From Secundilactobacillus paracollinoides DSM 15502 = JCM 11969 (GTDB lineage: Bacteria > Bacillota > Bacilli > Lactobacillales > Lactobacillaceae): 64,000 bases of DNA. The notes below the pieces were generated by a model. It worked only from the letters and a program-made list of their open reading frames with translations, made no database searches and was not told where the DNA came from. Every line of letters starts with the position of its first letter. The stretch's first letter is position 1. Position numbers and translations under genes: made by a program. Below are positions 9,023 through 18,370 of the stretch, piece after piece. The stretch covers positions 1-64,000 of the forward strand of contig NZ_BBAG01000008.1 of NCBI RefSeq assembly GCF_001311135.1, written 5' to 3'.

Positions 9023-9365
9023 CGTTGCATTCCGCAATTCGGCGCTCCGTGTAGTGGCTCGCGATGAAGCTAATTCGATTGTCGTCGTGCGCCACTCGAA
9101 TGGATCTCCATCGTCTCGCACATAAGTAACCGACCAAAGTACGGTCGCTAACTGATGTCGACACCACAGCTCCGCGCCGAATTGCTGCATTCCACTCAGT
9201 TTGGATACACTTATTTCTTTGGTTAAGCATCTCAATGGCGTTAACCCTAGTTTGAAGAGAAATCCGCCCTCGACTGGTTTTTAGCCCATGATCAGTAATG
9301 CTTCACACTACGTTGCCGTGCTAGTATTTACTGATTTACAGCTTATCAAGCAACAGCTATGATGT
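9023..9365 (-). repeat. Composite repeat A2-D2
   Basis: A2 spans 9023-9195 and D2 about 9196-9365 (core AATCCGCCCTCGACTG at 9261). A2 has the C-G version of the outer-arm pair (AATTCGG on both arms) and an inner-arm variant, GCGCGGAGC/GCGCTCCG, shared with A6 at 52055, in which pairing is weaker. The internal hairpins match A1. Confidence 0.87.
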
Positions 9366-9493
9366 TTTCAACCTAATGCCGCATTTACAGCATAGTGGCT
9401 ATTTGTAAAAGTGACAACAATCAGACATAGGTCACTTTGGGACTTACTTGTATGCCTTTACCGCTATGATAAATATCGTAAAAAGTATCGCTA

Positions 9494-9764
9494 ACAATGG
9501 ACGAATTAGTAGTCGAGAGCGGATTTCTGCGCGAACTTGGTTTAATACTACTTTGATACTTAACCAGCGAATGCAGTTTACTCAAAGTGAGTGGAATGCA
9601 GTAATTTGGCACGGTATCGTGGTGTCGATGTCACTTGATAGCCGTCCTTTGGCCATTTAGTGACATGCGAGACGATGGAGATCCATTTGGATGGCGCACT
9701 GCGACGGCCAAATTAGCTTTATCGCGAGCCACTTCGATGCCGTGCCAAATTGCGGAATGCAACG
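9494..9764 (+). repeat. Composite repeat D3-A3
   Basis: D3 (9494-9590) has the core AGTCGAGAGCGGATT at 9511. A3 (9591-9764) is the most diverged full copy and shows the clearest compensatory changes. Hairpin 1 is ATGTCACT...AGTGACAT where A1 has ACATCAGT...ACTGATGT. Hairpin 2 is ATTTGG...CCAAAT where A1 has ATTCGA...TCGAAT. The inner arm is ACGGTATCG paired with CGATGCCGT. Confidence 0.87.
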
Positions 9765-9802
9765 GACAGCTATCTGTTATGCTTTCCTGGTTAACCACTC
9801 AA

Positions 9803-11191
9803 CTAGCTATTAAGCGGAAAGGACACCTGAAAGATACTGCCTTGCGGTGCGTTGTCGACGATTTTGATTTGGCCGTGATTGGATACGACGAGTTGTTTGA
9901 CGATGGCTAGGCCAAGGCCGTTCCCTGGGGTTGCTTGGTCAACGCGGTAAAACCGATCAAAGACTTTGGTCTTCTGGTCATCCGTGATCCCGCGTCCCTG
10001 GTCAGCGACGGTCATGATGGCGTATTGGCCGTCCGTTGCAAGCCCCACACGGATCTCGCTGCCGTCTGGCGAATACTTCTGTGCGTTGTCAAGTAGACTG
10101 ACGAGAATCTGTTGGACGCTGTCCGGATTCGTTTTGGCTGTAATGCTCGGCGCAACGTTTAAGTCGATCGACCGTCGCATGCCATCCCGGTAGCGGTCGA
10201 CGATACCGGTGACCGTTTCACTCAGGTCCACGTCGCTCAATGCTAGCGACTGCTGGCTTGCTCTGGAAAGTTTCAGCAGATTTTCAATCATAACCTGCAT
10301 CCGCTTGGACTCCTTATCGATGAAATCCAGCGATGTGGGAATGATTTCTGGGTGGTCATCGCCGTGCCGTTTGATCATTTCGACATGCCCGCGAATGCCC
10401 GCAATGGGCGTCCGTAATTCATGCGATGCGTTGGAAACAAATTGCCTGTCAGCTTCCGACCGTTGGTTTAGTGACGCCAATAGGTGGTTAAATTCAATGG
10501 AAAGGTCGTGGACTTCCTGGGGCGTTTTCGGTACCGGCAACTGGGCGCTGCCCGCTGTCGCCACGTCCTTTGTATGCACCTTAGAACTGCGCGTCAGCTC
10601 TACCAGTGGCCGGTTCAACCGTTTGGCGACCAAGTAGATCAGTGCGGTGCCAATGATAAAACTCAATAGCGCGATGCCCAAGATAGTCGCGACAATTTTG
10701 CCTAACAGGTCAATCACGTCGTCCAGTCTGAGCCAGACGTCGTATTGAACGCCCGTTTCGTTTTGTTTTACATTTTGTTTCGTCACTGATTTCAAATGGT
10801 AGTAGTACACATTCTTAGACGACCGCGCAATGTGTCCCAGCAAGATGGGGTCGCTTGGTTTGGCCTGACTCTTCTTTAAAAAGCGCTGGGAATTTTTAGA
10901 ATAGAAGGTCTGTCCTTTCTTATGCACCGGATTCGTGCGGACGCGAATGAACGTATTCTTAGTATCATTCGCCCGGCTGAACCGCCACCAGTTCCACATG
11001 GACCGGTCGCCGATAAACGACCGTTTCAGACCCTCCATCGTACTTTCAGTGGCTTCCTTGTGCACGTGGATCAGGTTGGCGCCCGCATACGAGATCACCG
11101 CCACACTGGTCAGCAGCGTCACGATCACCAGCATCAGTGCATACACTCGGGTAATTCGCGCCGCACTGGAATTAAACAATTTTTTGGTCAT
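9803..11191 (-). CDS. Sensor histidine kinase (OmpR-linked, HK1)
   Basis: A membrane sensor kinase of 462 residues. It has one membrane span at about residues 16-38, an extracytoplasmic sensor of about 125 residues, a second span near 165-190, and a HAMP linker. The HisKA box SNASHELRTPIAG follows near residue 255, then an ATPase domain with LLDNAQKYSPDGSEI, DQGRGI and GNGLGLAIVKQL. It overlaps the response regulator by four bases, so the two form one operon. It resembles ArlS/CsrS-type kinases. A paralogous pair lies at 41082-43124. Confidence 0.93.
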   Translation of the reverse strand: MTKKLFNSSAARITRVYALMLVIVTLLTSVAVISYAGANLIHVHKEATESTMEGLKRSFIGDRSMWNWWRFSRANDTKNTFIRVRTNPVHKKGQTFYSKNSQRFLKKSQAKPSDPILLGHIARSSKNVYYYHLKSVTKQNVKQNETGVQYDVWLRLDDVIDLLGKIVATILGIALLSFIIGTALIYLVAKRLNRPLVELTRSSKVHTKDVATAGSAQLPVPKTPQEVHDLSIEFNHLLASLNQRSEADRQFVSNASHELRTPIAGIRGHVEMIKRHGDDHPEIIPTSLDFIDKESKRMQVMIENLLKLSRASQQSLALSDVDLSETVTGIVDRYRDGMRRSIDLNVAPSITAKTNPDSVQQILVSLLDNAQKYSPDGSEIRVGLATDGQYAIMTVADQGRGITDDQKTKVFDRFYRVDQATPGNGLGLAIVKQLVVSNHGQIKIVDNAPQGSIFQVSFPLNS

Positions 11192-11883
11192 TTTGCATCC
11201 TCGCCTAACCGGTAGCCGACACCGCGAACCGTTTCAATCAGCGGCTTATCAGCGTACTTATCCAGCTTCGTTCTCAAGTAGCGGACATAGACGTCTACGA
11301 TGTTCACTTGACCCTCAAAGTTCACGCCCCAAACGAGATCCAATAATTCATCCCGCGTGAGCGCCTCACCCTGATGCTGAATCAGGACCAGCAACAGTTC
11401 ATACTCCCGCTGTGTCAGCTGGACGACGTTATCGGCATACGTGACCTGTCGCGCCTTGGCGTCTAATGTGAGGTTCCCCAGTTGATAAGTGTCATCACGA
11501 TTTTCATGTTGCTGACTGTGCCGTAAAATGACCCGGATGCGTGCTAACAGTTCTTCAATATCAAACGGCTTCGTAATGTAGTCGTCAGCGCCTGCGTCCA
11601 GGCCGGACACCTTATCGCCAACGTAATCACGGGCGGTCATCATGATGATCGGCACGTCATCATTTTGTTTGCGGATCCGGCGAATGACCGCCAGCCCATC
11701 AAGCCCCGGCAGCATCCAGTCAAGGATCAGCAGTGAAATCTCATCCTTATGTGCGGCATACTGTTCAAGGGCGTCCTCACCCCGCGTGGCCGTGATCACG
11801 TCATAGTCTTCGAATTGCAGTTCCTGTTGCAGATATGAGATTAGGCTATCCTCATCTTCTACGAGTAAGATCGTTACTTTCAT
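11188..11883 (-). CDS. OmpR/PhoB family response regulator (RR1)
   Basis: A 231-residue response regulator. The receiver domain has the acidic pair EDE near residue 10, the phosphoacceptor aspartate in LLILDWMLPG, and the conserved lysine in YITKPF. A winged-helix domain ends VDVYVRYLRTKLDKYADKPLIETVRGVGYRLG. It is the partner of the overlapping kinase gene and is ArlR-like. AAGGGG precedes its ATG, which lies just after a strong hairpin at 11905-11943. Confidence 0.94.
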   Translation of the reverse strand: MKVTILLVEDEDSLISYLQQELQFEDYDVITATRGEDALEQYAAHKDEISLLILDWMLPGLDGLAVIRRIRKQNDDVPIIMMTARDYVGDKVSGLDAGADDYITKPFDIEELLARIRVILRHSQQHENRDDTYQLGNLTLDAKARQVTYADNVVQLTQREYELLLVLIQHQGEALTRDELLDLVWGVNFEGQVNIVDVYVRYLRTKLDKYADKPLIETVRGVGYRLGEDAK

Positions 11884-11904
11884 GGTTTAAACCCCTTTTT
11901 ACTT

Positions 11905-11943
11905 GTGAGACAGGCCTGAAGGACACTCACAGGCCTGTCTCAC
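11905..11943. promoter_or_regulatory. Perfect 14-bp inverted repeat in the RR1 leader
   Basis: GTGAGACAGGCCTG and CAGGCCTGTCTCAC are separated by eleven bases, ending 22 bases before the response regulator start. No T-run follows on the gene strand; one follows on the opposite strand (11949-11955). It could be an operator, a leader hairpin, or a terminator for antisense transcripts. Confidence 0.6.
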
Positions 11944-12059
11944 GCGTTCATTTTTTTGATTTAGCGTGGTTCCCAGTGCCACGTTGCTTAACTTTACTCA
12001 ATCATCCCAATATGGGATTCTTCATCTATTTAACCACGAGGTAGTAGGGTGCGTACAGG

Positions 12060-12185
12060 ATGAGTGGGGGGATTTTAGGGTTTATTATTGTTTTTATGGG
12101 TAAGAAAAAGCACCCTGTCGTTGGCTTTGTGGCCTTGATGGGTGCTTCTCTGGTGGTGATGTTAATTTCTTTCAATGTTTATTAG
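12060..12185 (+). CDS. Small membrane protein (41 residues), unrecognised
   Basis: A short frame encodes two hydrophobic segments, GGILGFIIVFM and VVGFVALMGASLVVMLISF, joined by GKKKHP, and ends FNVY. The composition is that of a small double-span membrane protein. The ribosome site is weak; translation may instead begin at the internal ATG at 12096, giving 29 residues and one span. It lies alone between the response regulator and repeat C1. It might be the remnant of a longer gene. I do not recognise a family. Confidence 0.4.
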   Translation: MSGGILGFIIVFMGKKKHPVVGFVALMGASLVVMLISFNVY

Positions 12186-12245
12186 TTAGGTTGGTTTGTA
12201 ATTGGGTTGTGGGTTTTTGATTCTAGGGAGATTTGGGCTACTGGC

Positions 12246-12385
12246 TTTCTATTAGCCTCGAGCCGAAACGTGTTCCGAAAGGCACGGGGCTAACGTGTAA
12301 CGGACTCTGACCAAAAAGTCAGGCCCGGACTTTTCGGTCAGAGTCCGTTACACACCGCCCCTAAACCGCCTTTCTCCACACTCTA
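12246..12385 (-). repeat. Repeat family C, copy C1
   Basis: A long nested hairpin. The central stem GTGTAACGGACTCTGACC pairs perfectly with GGTCAGAGTCCGTTACAC, and inside it AAAAGTC pairs with GACTTTT. Flanking arms (GAAAGGC with GCCTTTC, GGGGC with GCCCC) extend the fold. The end reading GAGTGTGG on the minus strand lies three bases after the ABC transporter stop codon. Confidence 0.88.
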
Positions 12386-12387
12386 CT

Positions 12388-14199
12388 CTACTCAAACTGC
12401 GCATTATAAAGCCCCGCATAAGTCCCATTCTTCTCCATCAAACTATCATGCGTCCCCTGCTCCACAACCTCGCCCGCGGCCATCACCACTATCTTATCCG
12501 CGTTATGAATCGTTGAAAGTCGGTGCGCAATTACCAACGATGTTCTTGATTTCAACAAATTATCCAACGCGTGCTGGATCGCCTTTTCCGACTCATTATC
12601 CAGACTTGCCGTTGCCTCATCCAGGATAATGATCGGCGCGTCCTTCAACAAGGCACGCGCAATTGACAGGCGCTGTTTTTGACCGCCAGACAACTTCACG
12701 CCCCGTTCACCAACCTGGGTCTCAAGCTGGTCCGGCATCTGTTTCACAAAAGTTATCAGATCCGCCATCTCAATGACTTGCCAGACCTCTTCATCCGTTG
12801 CATCCGTCCGGCCATACAGTATATTGTCTTTAATGCTGCCATCCAAAATAAACACGTCCTGCGACACGATCGCAATGTGCCGTCGCAGATCAGCCATTTT
12901 AATTTTCTTAATTGGCACCCCGTCAAAGGTAATATCGCCGCTTTGCAGATCATAGAAGCGGTCGATCAATCGCGTGATCGTCGTTTTTCCGGAACCAGAA
13001 TGGCCGACTAACGCAGTCGTCTTACCATAGGGAATGGTAAAACTAATGTCACGCAACGTTGGCTCGTCCCGTTTTTCGTTATCCTTCGCGTCGTATGAGA
13101 AATTGACCTTATCCAGATCAATCCCCGTTTTTAGCGTCGGAAACGCCACTGGATCAGTATCGTCCACAATTGTCGGTTCTTCCTTTAAAATCGTTTGAAT
13201 TCGGCCGTATGAAACCAGTGCTTGCTGCAGTTGGTTCAACAGTCTGGTAAACGACTGAATTGGCGTCTGCACCATGGCAACGTACGTGATGTAGGCAACC
13301 AAGGCCCCAACAGTAAGTTGACCGTGCATGATAAAGTACGCGCCAAGCAACAGAATGATTGCCGTACCAACATAGCTAATGCCGTCGATCAGCGGGTTAA
13401 AAATCGCTTGATTACGTCCGGCATCGATCAGGTCTTTTCGGTTGGTTTGCGCCACCTTATCGAACCGTTTTGATTCCAACCCCTCACTCGTAAAACTCTT
13501 AATGAGGTCGATCTGGGTCAGGGTCTGCTGCATCTGGTTCGACATTCTTGCTTGGGATGCCCGCGCACGGTGAAAGGCATCGCGAATCCGTTTCCGGAAC
13601 ACGCGGTACACCAGAAATTAAAACGGGAAGGTCAAACTCACCGCCAGCGCCATTTGCCAGTTAATATAAAAAATGAGTCCCAGCACACCGACAAACGTGA
13701 AGACGTTACCGATCATGCTCAGCATGTTGGCTGAGATCAGACTTTGCAGGTTGTTAATATCACTCGTCAGCCGGGTCATGAGATCCCCAGTTTTGCTAGA
13801 TTCAAAGAACTTGGTATCCATTTTCAATAAATATTGGTACAACTGATTTCGCAGGTCCGTGATGGCATTTTGACTCATCACGCTCATGTAGTAGGTCGAT
13901 AAATAGTTAAAAATACCGAGCACGAGCGCGGTCACCAGTAACCCGCCAATCGCCATAAACAGCCAACGATAATCCTTTTGCGGAATGACCTTATCAATGA
14001 TAAATTGCTCGATCTGCGGCATGACGAACTGCAGTAAGGTGATAATGGTCAGTGCAATCACGTTGATGACGAGCAGCCAGCGTTTATTCAGCACCTTACC
14101 AAAAACAAATTTGAACATGTCCCACAGCGAGTTGTCGTTTGTCTCGGGATCATCTTGCGGCCCCATTTGCTTTCCGCTAGCATTGGATGATGCCTGCAT
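12388..14199 (-). CDS. ABC exporter, fused membrane and ATPase domains (internal stop)
   Basis: A type-I ABC exporter half-transporter, which would work as a homodimer to export a drug, lipid or peptide. The N-terminal transmembrane part runs from 14199, and the ATPase domain has Walker A GHSGSGKTT, signature LSGGQKQRLSIARALL, Walker B IIILDEATASLD and the switch histidine in VIAHRLST. A TAA at 13618-13620 lies in frame between LTFPF and FLVYRVFRK; without it the protein has about 603 residues, the family norm. A single substitution (for example TTA to TAA) explains it, so this is either a true nonsense mutation or an error. Confidence 0.88.
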
Positions 14200-14324
14200 A
14201 TCATATGCCCCCTTTGTTCTTTCAGATTACACTATTCATTCATAGCTGATGTGAAAGTTACTATTAGTCGTTATTTTCTACAATATGCACAGTTTTGACT
14301 AAAAGAGTTTACAGCCGCAGACAC

Positions 14325-14342
14325 CTAATTACCAGTAATTAG
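14325..14342. promoter_or_regulatory. Perfect 8-2-8 palindrome in a divergent promoter region
   Basis: CTAATTAC-CA-GTAATTAG lies between the ABC transporter start (14199, minus) and the acyltransferase operon (plus). The symmetry suggests a repressor site; no regulator gene is adjacent. Confidence 0.45.
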
Positions 14343-14415
14343 CTCTATTTTGTGTGTCTTAACCATCAGTTGTTCATGAACTGTCAATTATTTTATTTGG
14401 GATGCCTAACAATAC

Positions 14416-14591
14416 TTGTAACTCAAGTAAAAGGTGGTATACTGATTTTGTAAGAAAGAGATGGTAGGTGTTTCAAAAAGTTGAGTGAGTGCTCAACACA
14501 TTATTTTGAATCATTAGGTCAGCTTATCTGATACAAATCGACTATGATAGACCCAACAGCAAAGTTGAGTGAGTGCTCAGCACATCATTTT
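14416..14591 (+). promoter_or_regulatory. Promoter plus duplicated operator of the acyltransferase/GT8 operon
   Basis: TTGTAA (14416-14421) and TATACT (14438-14443), 16 bases apart, form a promoter. Downstream two 31-base direct repeats (14477-14507 and 14561-14591) differ at only two positions, and each contains the dyad TTGAG-TGAGTG-CTCAA or its close variant. TGAGTGAGTGCTCA is the kind of dyad bound by TetR-type repressors. The leader is long, nearly 190 bases. Confidence 0.6.
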
Positions 14592-14640
14592 AACCAGAAC
14601 TGTCTCTTTTCTCAAAACCATCACATGGAGGTGAATTCCC

Positions 14641-15423
14641 CTGAATCAAACAGCAGCGCATCAAACCAGATATTATCGCAGTTACACTGATGACTTTGTG
14701 ACCAATAAGCAGCAACATCAAAAGCTGGCTGCCAATTTCAAATGGGTGCACACCAATCCTGGCTATCGGGTGCTGGCTAGTGTGATTTACCGGCTCTTTC
14801 AATTTATTGGCTGGTGCTACTGGCGACTGTGGCGCGGCGTTCGGATCAAAAATCGCGACGTGCTGACTCCGTTTCGTCATACCGGCATCGTCCTCTATGG
14901 CAACCACACGCAACCCGTTGGCGATGTGTTTATGCCGATGATCGTCACCGGCGCGCATCGGGTGGACACACTGGCAGCACCGGCCAATCTGGGTGTGCCC
15001 GTCATTGGCAAAGTGGTGCCCATGGGCGCGCTTATCGTGCCTTCGGATTTCCATCAAATGCCAGCATTTGCCAAAGCCATCGCTACCCGTCTTAACCAAC
15101 ACCGGGCCATCATGGTTTATCCAGAAGCCCATGTTTGGCCCTACTATACCGGAATTCGGCCCTTCTCACGGGCAACGTTTCACTACCCGGTGGCAGCCAA
15201 GGCACCAACGTTTGCGGTCATCACGACCTACCAAGCTTCTCGGTGGCGGCATCATCCCGCTATGACCGTTTTCGTTGATGGGCCGTTCTTTCCGGATACG
15301 ACACTGCGGCCAGCTCAACAACAAGAACAGTTGTGCCAACAGGTCACTGACCAGCTGAAAATCCGGGCGCGGGAAAACAATACAACTGAATATATCCACT
15401 ATGAAAGGGAGGCGTCAAAATGA
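14641..15423 (+). CDS. PlsC-like acyltransferase (first of the operon)
   Basis: A lysophospholipid/1-acyl-glycerol-phosphate acyltransferase family protein. Catalytic block I is YGNHTQPVGD (H-x4-D) and block III is MVYPEAHVWPY. The frame is open and protein-like upstream of the GTG at 14698: it reads RYYRSYTDDFVTNKQQHQKL. GGAGGTGA stands seven bases before a CTG at 14641, so I place the start there; CTG starts are rare and a TTG misread as CTG is possible. About 260 residues. It overlaps the next gene by four bases (ATGA). A second PlsC-like gene closes the same operon, which suggests acylation of a glycolipid or glycan made by the two GT8 enzymes. Confidence 0.82.
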   Translation: MNQTAAHQTRYYRSYTDDFVTNKQQHQKLAANFKWVHTNPGYRVLASVIYRLFQFIGWCYWRLWRGVRIKNRDVLTPFRHTGIVLYGNHTQPVGDVFMPMIVTGAHRVDTLAAPANLGVPVIGKVVPMGALIVPSDFHQMPAFAKAIATRLNQHRAIMVYPEAHVWPYYTGIRPFSRATFHYPVAAKAPTFAVITTYQASRWRHHPAMTVFVDGPFFPDTTLRPAQQQEQLCQQVTDQLKIRARENNTTEYIHYEREASK

Positions 15424-16253
15424 ACATTCTTTACTGTGGCGACGCCAATATGGCAGACGGACTATTACTTTCGATCCTATCGCTGTGCCACCACCATCAG
15501 CAATCATTGCACATTTATATTCTTACGGCGGCGTTGCAGACAGCTCGAAAGAAATACGAGCCGTTATCCGACCAAACTGTGGCGTTTTTAACCCAACAAC
15601 TGCATCAAGACGATCCAAACAGCACCATTACGAAGATCGACATCAGCGCGCAGTTCAACCGTGAAGCCCCTACTGCGAACATGGAGACCCTGTTTACCCC
15701 CTATTGTATGTTGCGTCTTTTCAGTGACCAACTACCGGCATTGCCAGACCGGATCCTCTACCTGGATACCGATGTCATTTGCCGAAGATCGCTGGATGAT
15801 CTGTATAATCAAGATCTTACAGGCGTGGAAATTGCTGGCGTGCCGGACTATTACGGGCGCTGGTTCTTCCACAACCGGGTCACCCACTTCGACTATTTAA
15901 ATTCGGGTGTGCTCCTGATGAATTTAAAGTTCATCCGGCAAACCGGACTGCTCGCCCGGTGCCGCCAGCTTTGCCGTAACAAGCAACTCTTTATGCCCGA
16001 CCAATCCGCACTGAACAAGCTGGCCGTCGCTAAGCGGATCCTACCGCGCCGCTACAACGAACAACGTCGGCTACACGCTGGCACAGTGTTGCAACATTTC
16101 ACCACTAGTTTTCGCCTGTTTCCGTGGGTGCACACGCTCACCGTAAAGCCCTGGCAGGTCACTAAAATGCATGACGAATTAGGACTGCACGAATACGATG
16201 CCCTACTTGCCCAGTATCAGGCACTGGCACCCAAACTCAAGGAGGTGGCCTAA
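15420..16253 (+). CDS. GT8 family glycosyltransferase (first)
   Basis: A retaining glycosyltransferase of 277 residues. The GT8 fold is marked by the N-terminal NILYCGDANMADGLLLSI, the metal-binding D-x-D in RILYLDTDVICRRSL, YLNSGVLLMNL, the MPDQSALN block, and the late KPWQ. It probably uses a UDP-sugar on the cytoplasmic side. Its start overlaps the upstream acyltransferase stop, and the next gene's ATG follows its stop directly. The acceptor is unknown. Confidence 0.87.
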   Translation: MNILYCGDANMADGLLLSILSLCHHHQQSLHIYILTAALQTARKKYEPLSDQTVAFLTQQLHQDDPNSTITKIDISAQFNREAPTANMETLFTPYCMLRLFSDQLPALPDRILYLDTDVICRRSLDDLYNQDLTGVEIAGVPDYYGRWFFHNRVTHFDYLNSGVLLMNLKFIRQTGLLARCRQLCRNKQLFMPDQSALNKLAVAKRILPRRYNEQRRLHAGTVLQHFTTSFRLFPWVHTLTVKPWQVTKMHDELGLHEYDALLAQYQALAPKLKEVA

Positions 16254-17200
16254 ATGACCATACCAATTTTCTACGCCGTCGATAACCATTACGCACCTTA
16301 TTTAGCTGTTTCACTCAAGTCACTGATGGCAAATGCCAGTCCGGACAACACGTACGAGATCGTTGTGATGTCGGAAAAATTGTCCGAGACAAACCGCATC
16401 AATTTGCAATCTTTAGTGACGGACAGCCGATTCCATCTCACCTTTAAGCAGATCAATCCCGACCTGCTGGCAGAGATCACCGATACCGGCAATAAGCTGC
16501 GAATGGACTACTTCACGTTTACCATTTACTTCCGGTTATTCATCGCCGACCTCTTTCCACAATACGATAAAGCGGTCTACCTCGACGCCGACACGGTGGT
16601 GCTTGACGACATCAGTGCGCTCTATGCAACACCGTTAAACGACAATCTGATTGCGGCTGCCATGGACCGACGATTGCAGGCAAACCAGTCACGGCAGCCT
16701 ATGCAACTGACGCGATCGGCGTCGCTGCCAATCGTTACATCAACTCAGGTGTGCTGGTCATGAACCTGCAGGCGTTGCGCGACATGCATTTCAGCCAATC
16801 CTTCTTAAACTTGTTGAACGCCTATCATGTCACCTGCTTAGCGCCTGACCAGGACTACCTGAACGCCATGTGTCAACAGCGCACAACTATCCTGGATCCA
16901 AGCTGGAATGTGCAAATGGAAACGGATCCGCAAATTCATCAATCCTTGATTCACTTCAACCTGTTTGCCAAGCCATGGCACTATACGAATGTGGCAAACG
17001 AAGGTTATTTCTGGGACTACGCCAAGCAAACCCCGTACTATGACGAGATGCAAGCTGGTTTAGCCGCCTACAATGATGCCGCAAAGGAAGCCGACCGCGC
17101 CAATTTTGACCGGATCTTAAAGGTGGCTGAAACGCAAGCCACCGCAACAAACACCTTCCGCCAAATTCGCAACAAGAACCGCGAGGAGGTGGTGATATGA
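16254..17200 (+). CDS. GT8 family glycosyltransferase (second, frameshifted)
   Basis: Like the preceding gene it has the GT8 order: IPIFYAVDNHYAPYLAVSL, the D-x-D in AVYLDADTVVLDD, NSGVLVMNL, DQDYLNAM and the C-terminal HFNLFAKPWHY. The frame breaks near 16667, where GACCGACG should be GACCCGACG; restoring the C joins AAAMD to PTIAGKPVTAAYATDAIG. The protein is then about 316 residues. It is more distant from the first GT8 than a recent tandem duplicate would be, so the two probably add different sugars or act in sequence. GGAGGTGG precedes the start, and its end overlaps the next gene by four bases. Confidence 0.87.
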
Positions 17201-18057
17201 GTGCTATCACTGACCTGCCAAATCGCGAACCTGTGATTGCCAACATTCAGCAAGCTGTGCAGCATCAAGATTTCAACGCGAAAGTGGAACTCGGCGACCC
17301 ACAGTTGGATGCGACCCAGGCCAAGCATGAATTATCGGCCTACCTAGACCACCAATCCCGGTTCTCCTATCGCGTTAACAACCTTGTCGCCCGCACGATG
17401 CTCAACGTAGACACCCGCTGGCAGACGCGACACCTCAACGTGGTCGGTAAGGAAAACCTAGCCGGCCTGCACCAGGGCGCCATTGTCACCAGCAATCATT
17501 TCAGCCCCTACGAAAACATGGTCGTGCGTCGCGGTCTGAACATGAAACGGCTCTATCTCATCAGCCAACTGACCAACTTCGACATGAACGGCCTGCTGGG
17601 CTACATGATGCGCAACATCGACACGATTCCGCTCACCGACAGCATCAGCTACATCGGCAAAACGCTGCCGAATCTGATGGCCAACGTTTTGGATGCCGGC
17701 CACAACATTCTGATCTACCCGGAACAAGAAATGTGGTTCAACTACCGCAAACCGCGACCGCCAAAGCGCGGGGCCTACCAGTACGCTGCTCAGTTACAAG
17801 CACCGATCATTTCCTGCTTCGTCGAAATGACAGACACCGACCAACCTAAGAGCACCAATTTTTACGACGTGACTTACACCCTGCACATTCTGCCAGTTAT
17901 CTATCCCGATCCACAAAAGACCGTTCGCGAAAACATTTTTGCCATGATGCAAACCGATTACGAGCAGAAATGTGCCGCTTACGAAACAGCCTATCAGCAA
18001 CGATTGACCTATGATTTTCAACCTAGCGACATCGCTGGCTGGGCACCGCGGGGATAA
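17197..18057 (+). CDS. PlsC-like acyltransferase (last of the operon)
   Basis: A 286-residue lysophospholipid acyltransferase family protein. Block I is TSNHFSPYEN, where the usual H-x4-D is H-x4-E, and block III is LIYPEQEMWF. Both blocks are in the expected order. The unusual glutamate distinguishes it from the first acyltransferase of the operon. There is no signal peptide; such enzymes sit on the inner membrane face. ATGA overlap with the GT8 gene indicates coupling. Confidence 0.82.
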   Translation: MSAITDLPNREPVIANIQQAVQHQDFNAKVELGDPQLDATQAKHELSAYLDHQSRFSYRVNNLVARTMLNVDTRWQTRHLNVVGKENLAGLHQGAIVTSNHFSPYENMVVRRGLNMKRLYLISQLTNFDMNGLLGYMMRNIDTIPLTDSISYIGKTLPNLMANVLDAGHNILIYPEQEMWFNYRKPRPPKRGAYQYAAQLQAPIISCFVEMTDTDQPKSTNFYDVTYTLHILPVIYPDPQKTVRENIFAMMQTDYEQKCAAYETAYQQRLTYDFQPSDIAGWAPRG

Positions 18058-18102
18058 CGTTTCGTTTGTTACTTGACCGTGTTTTGGTTAAGTGCTTTAG
18101 TC

Positions 18103-18345
18103 CGTTGCATTCCGCAATTCGGCAGGCCGTCGTAGTGGCTCGCGACAACCTGCCGAATTGCTGCATTCCACTGAGGTAGAGCTTACTTTTACTATTAGCT
18201 AAGTATCACAATGGCGTTAACCCTAGTTTGCAGTGAATCCGCCCTCGACTGCTAATCGGACCACTGACAGCAATGCTTCACACCATGGTAGCGTGCTGGT
18301 GTCTACTAATGAACAGATAATGGCACAACAATTATGATACAGTAT
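18103..18345 (-). repeat. Composite repeat A4 (miniature)-D4
   Basis: A4 (18103-18171) keeps only the outer stem, with arms CGCAATTCGGCAGGCCGTCG and CAACCTGCCGAATTGC. Both internal hairpins are deleted. D4 (about 18172-18345) has its core at 18236. The A4 stem has the C-G version of the diagnostic pair on both arms. Confidence 0.85.
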
Positions 18346-18370
18346 CGCTGTCAGTGAACTTGTTCCACAA

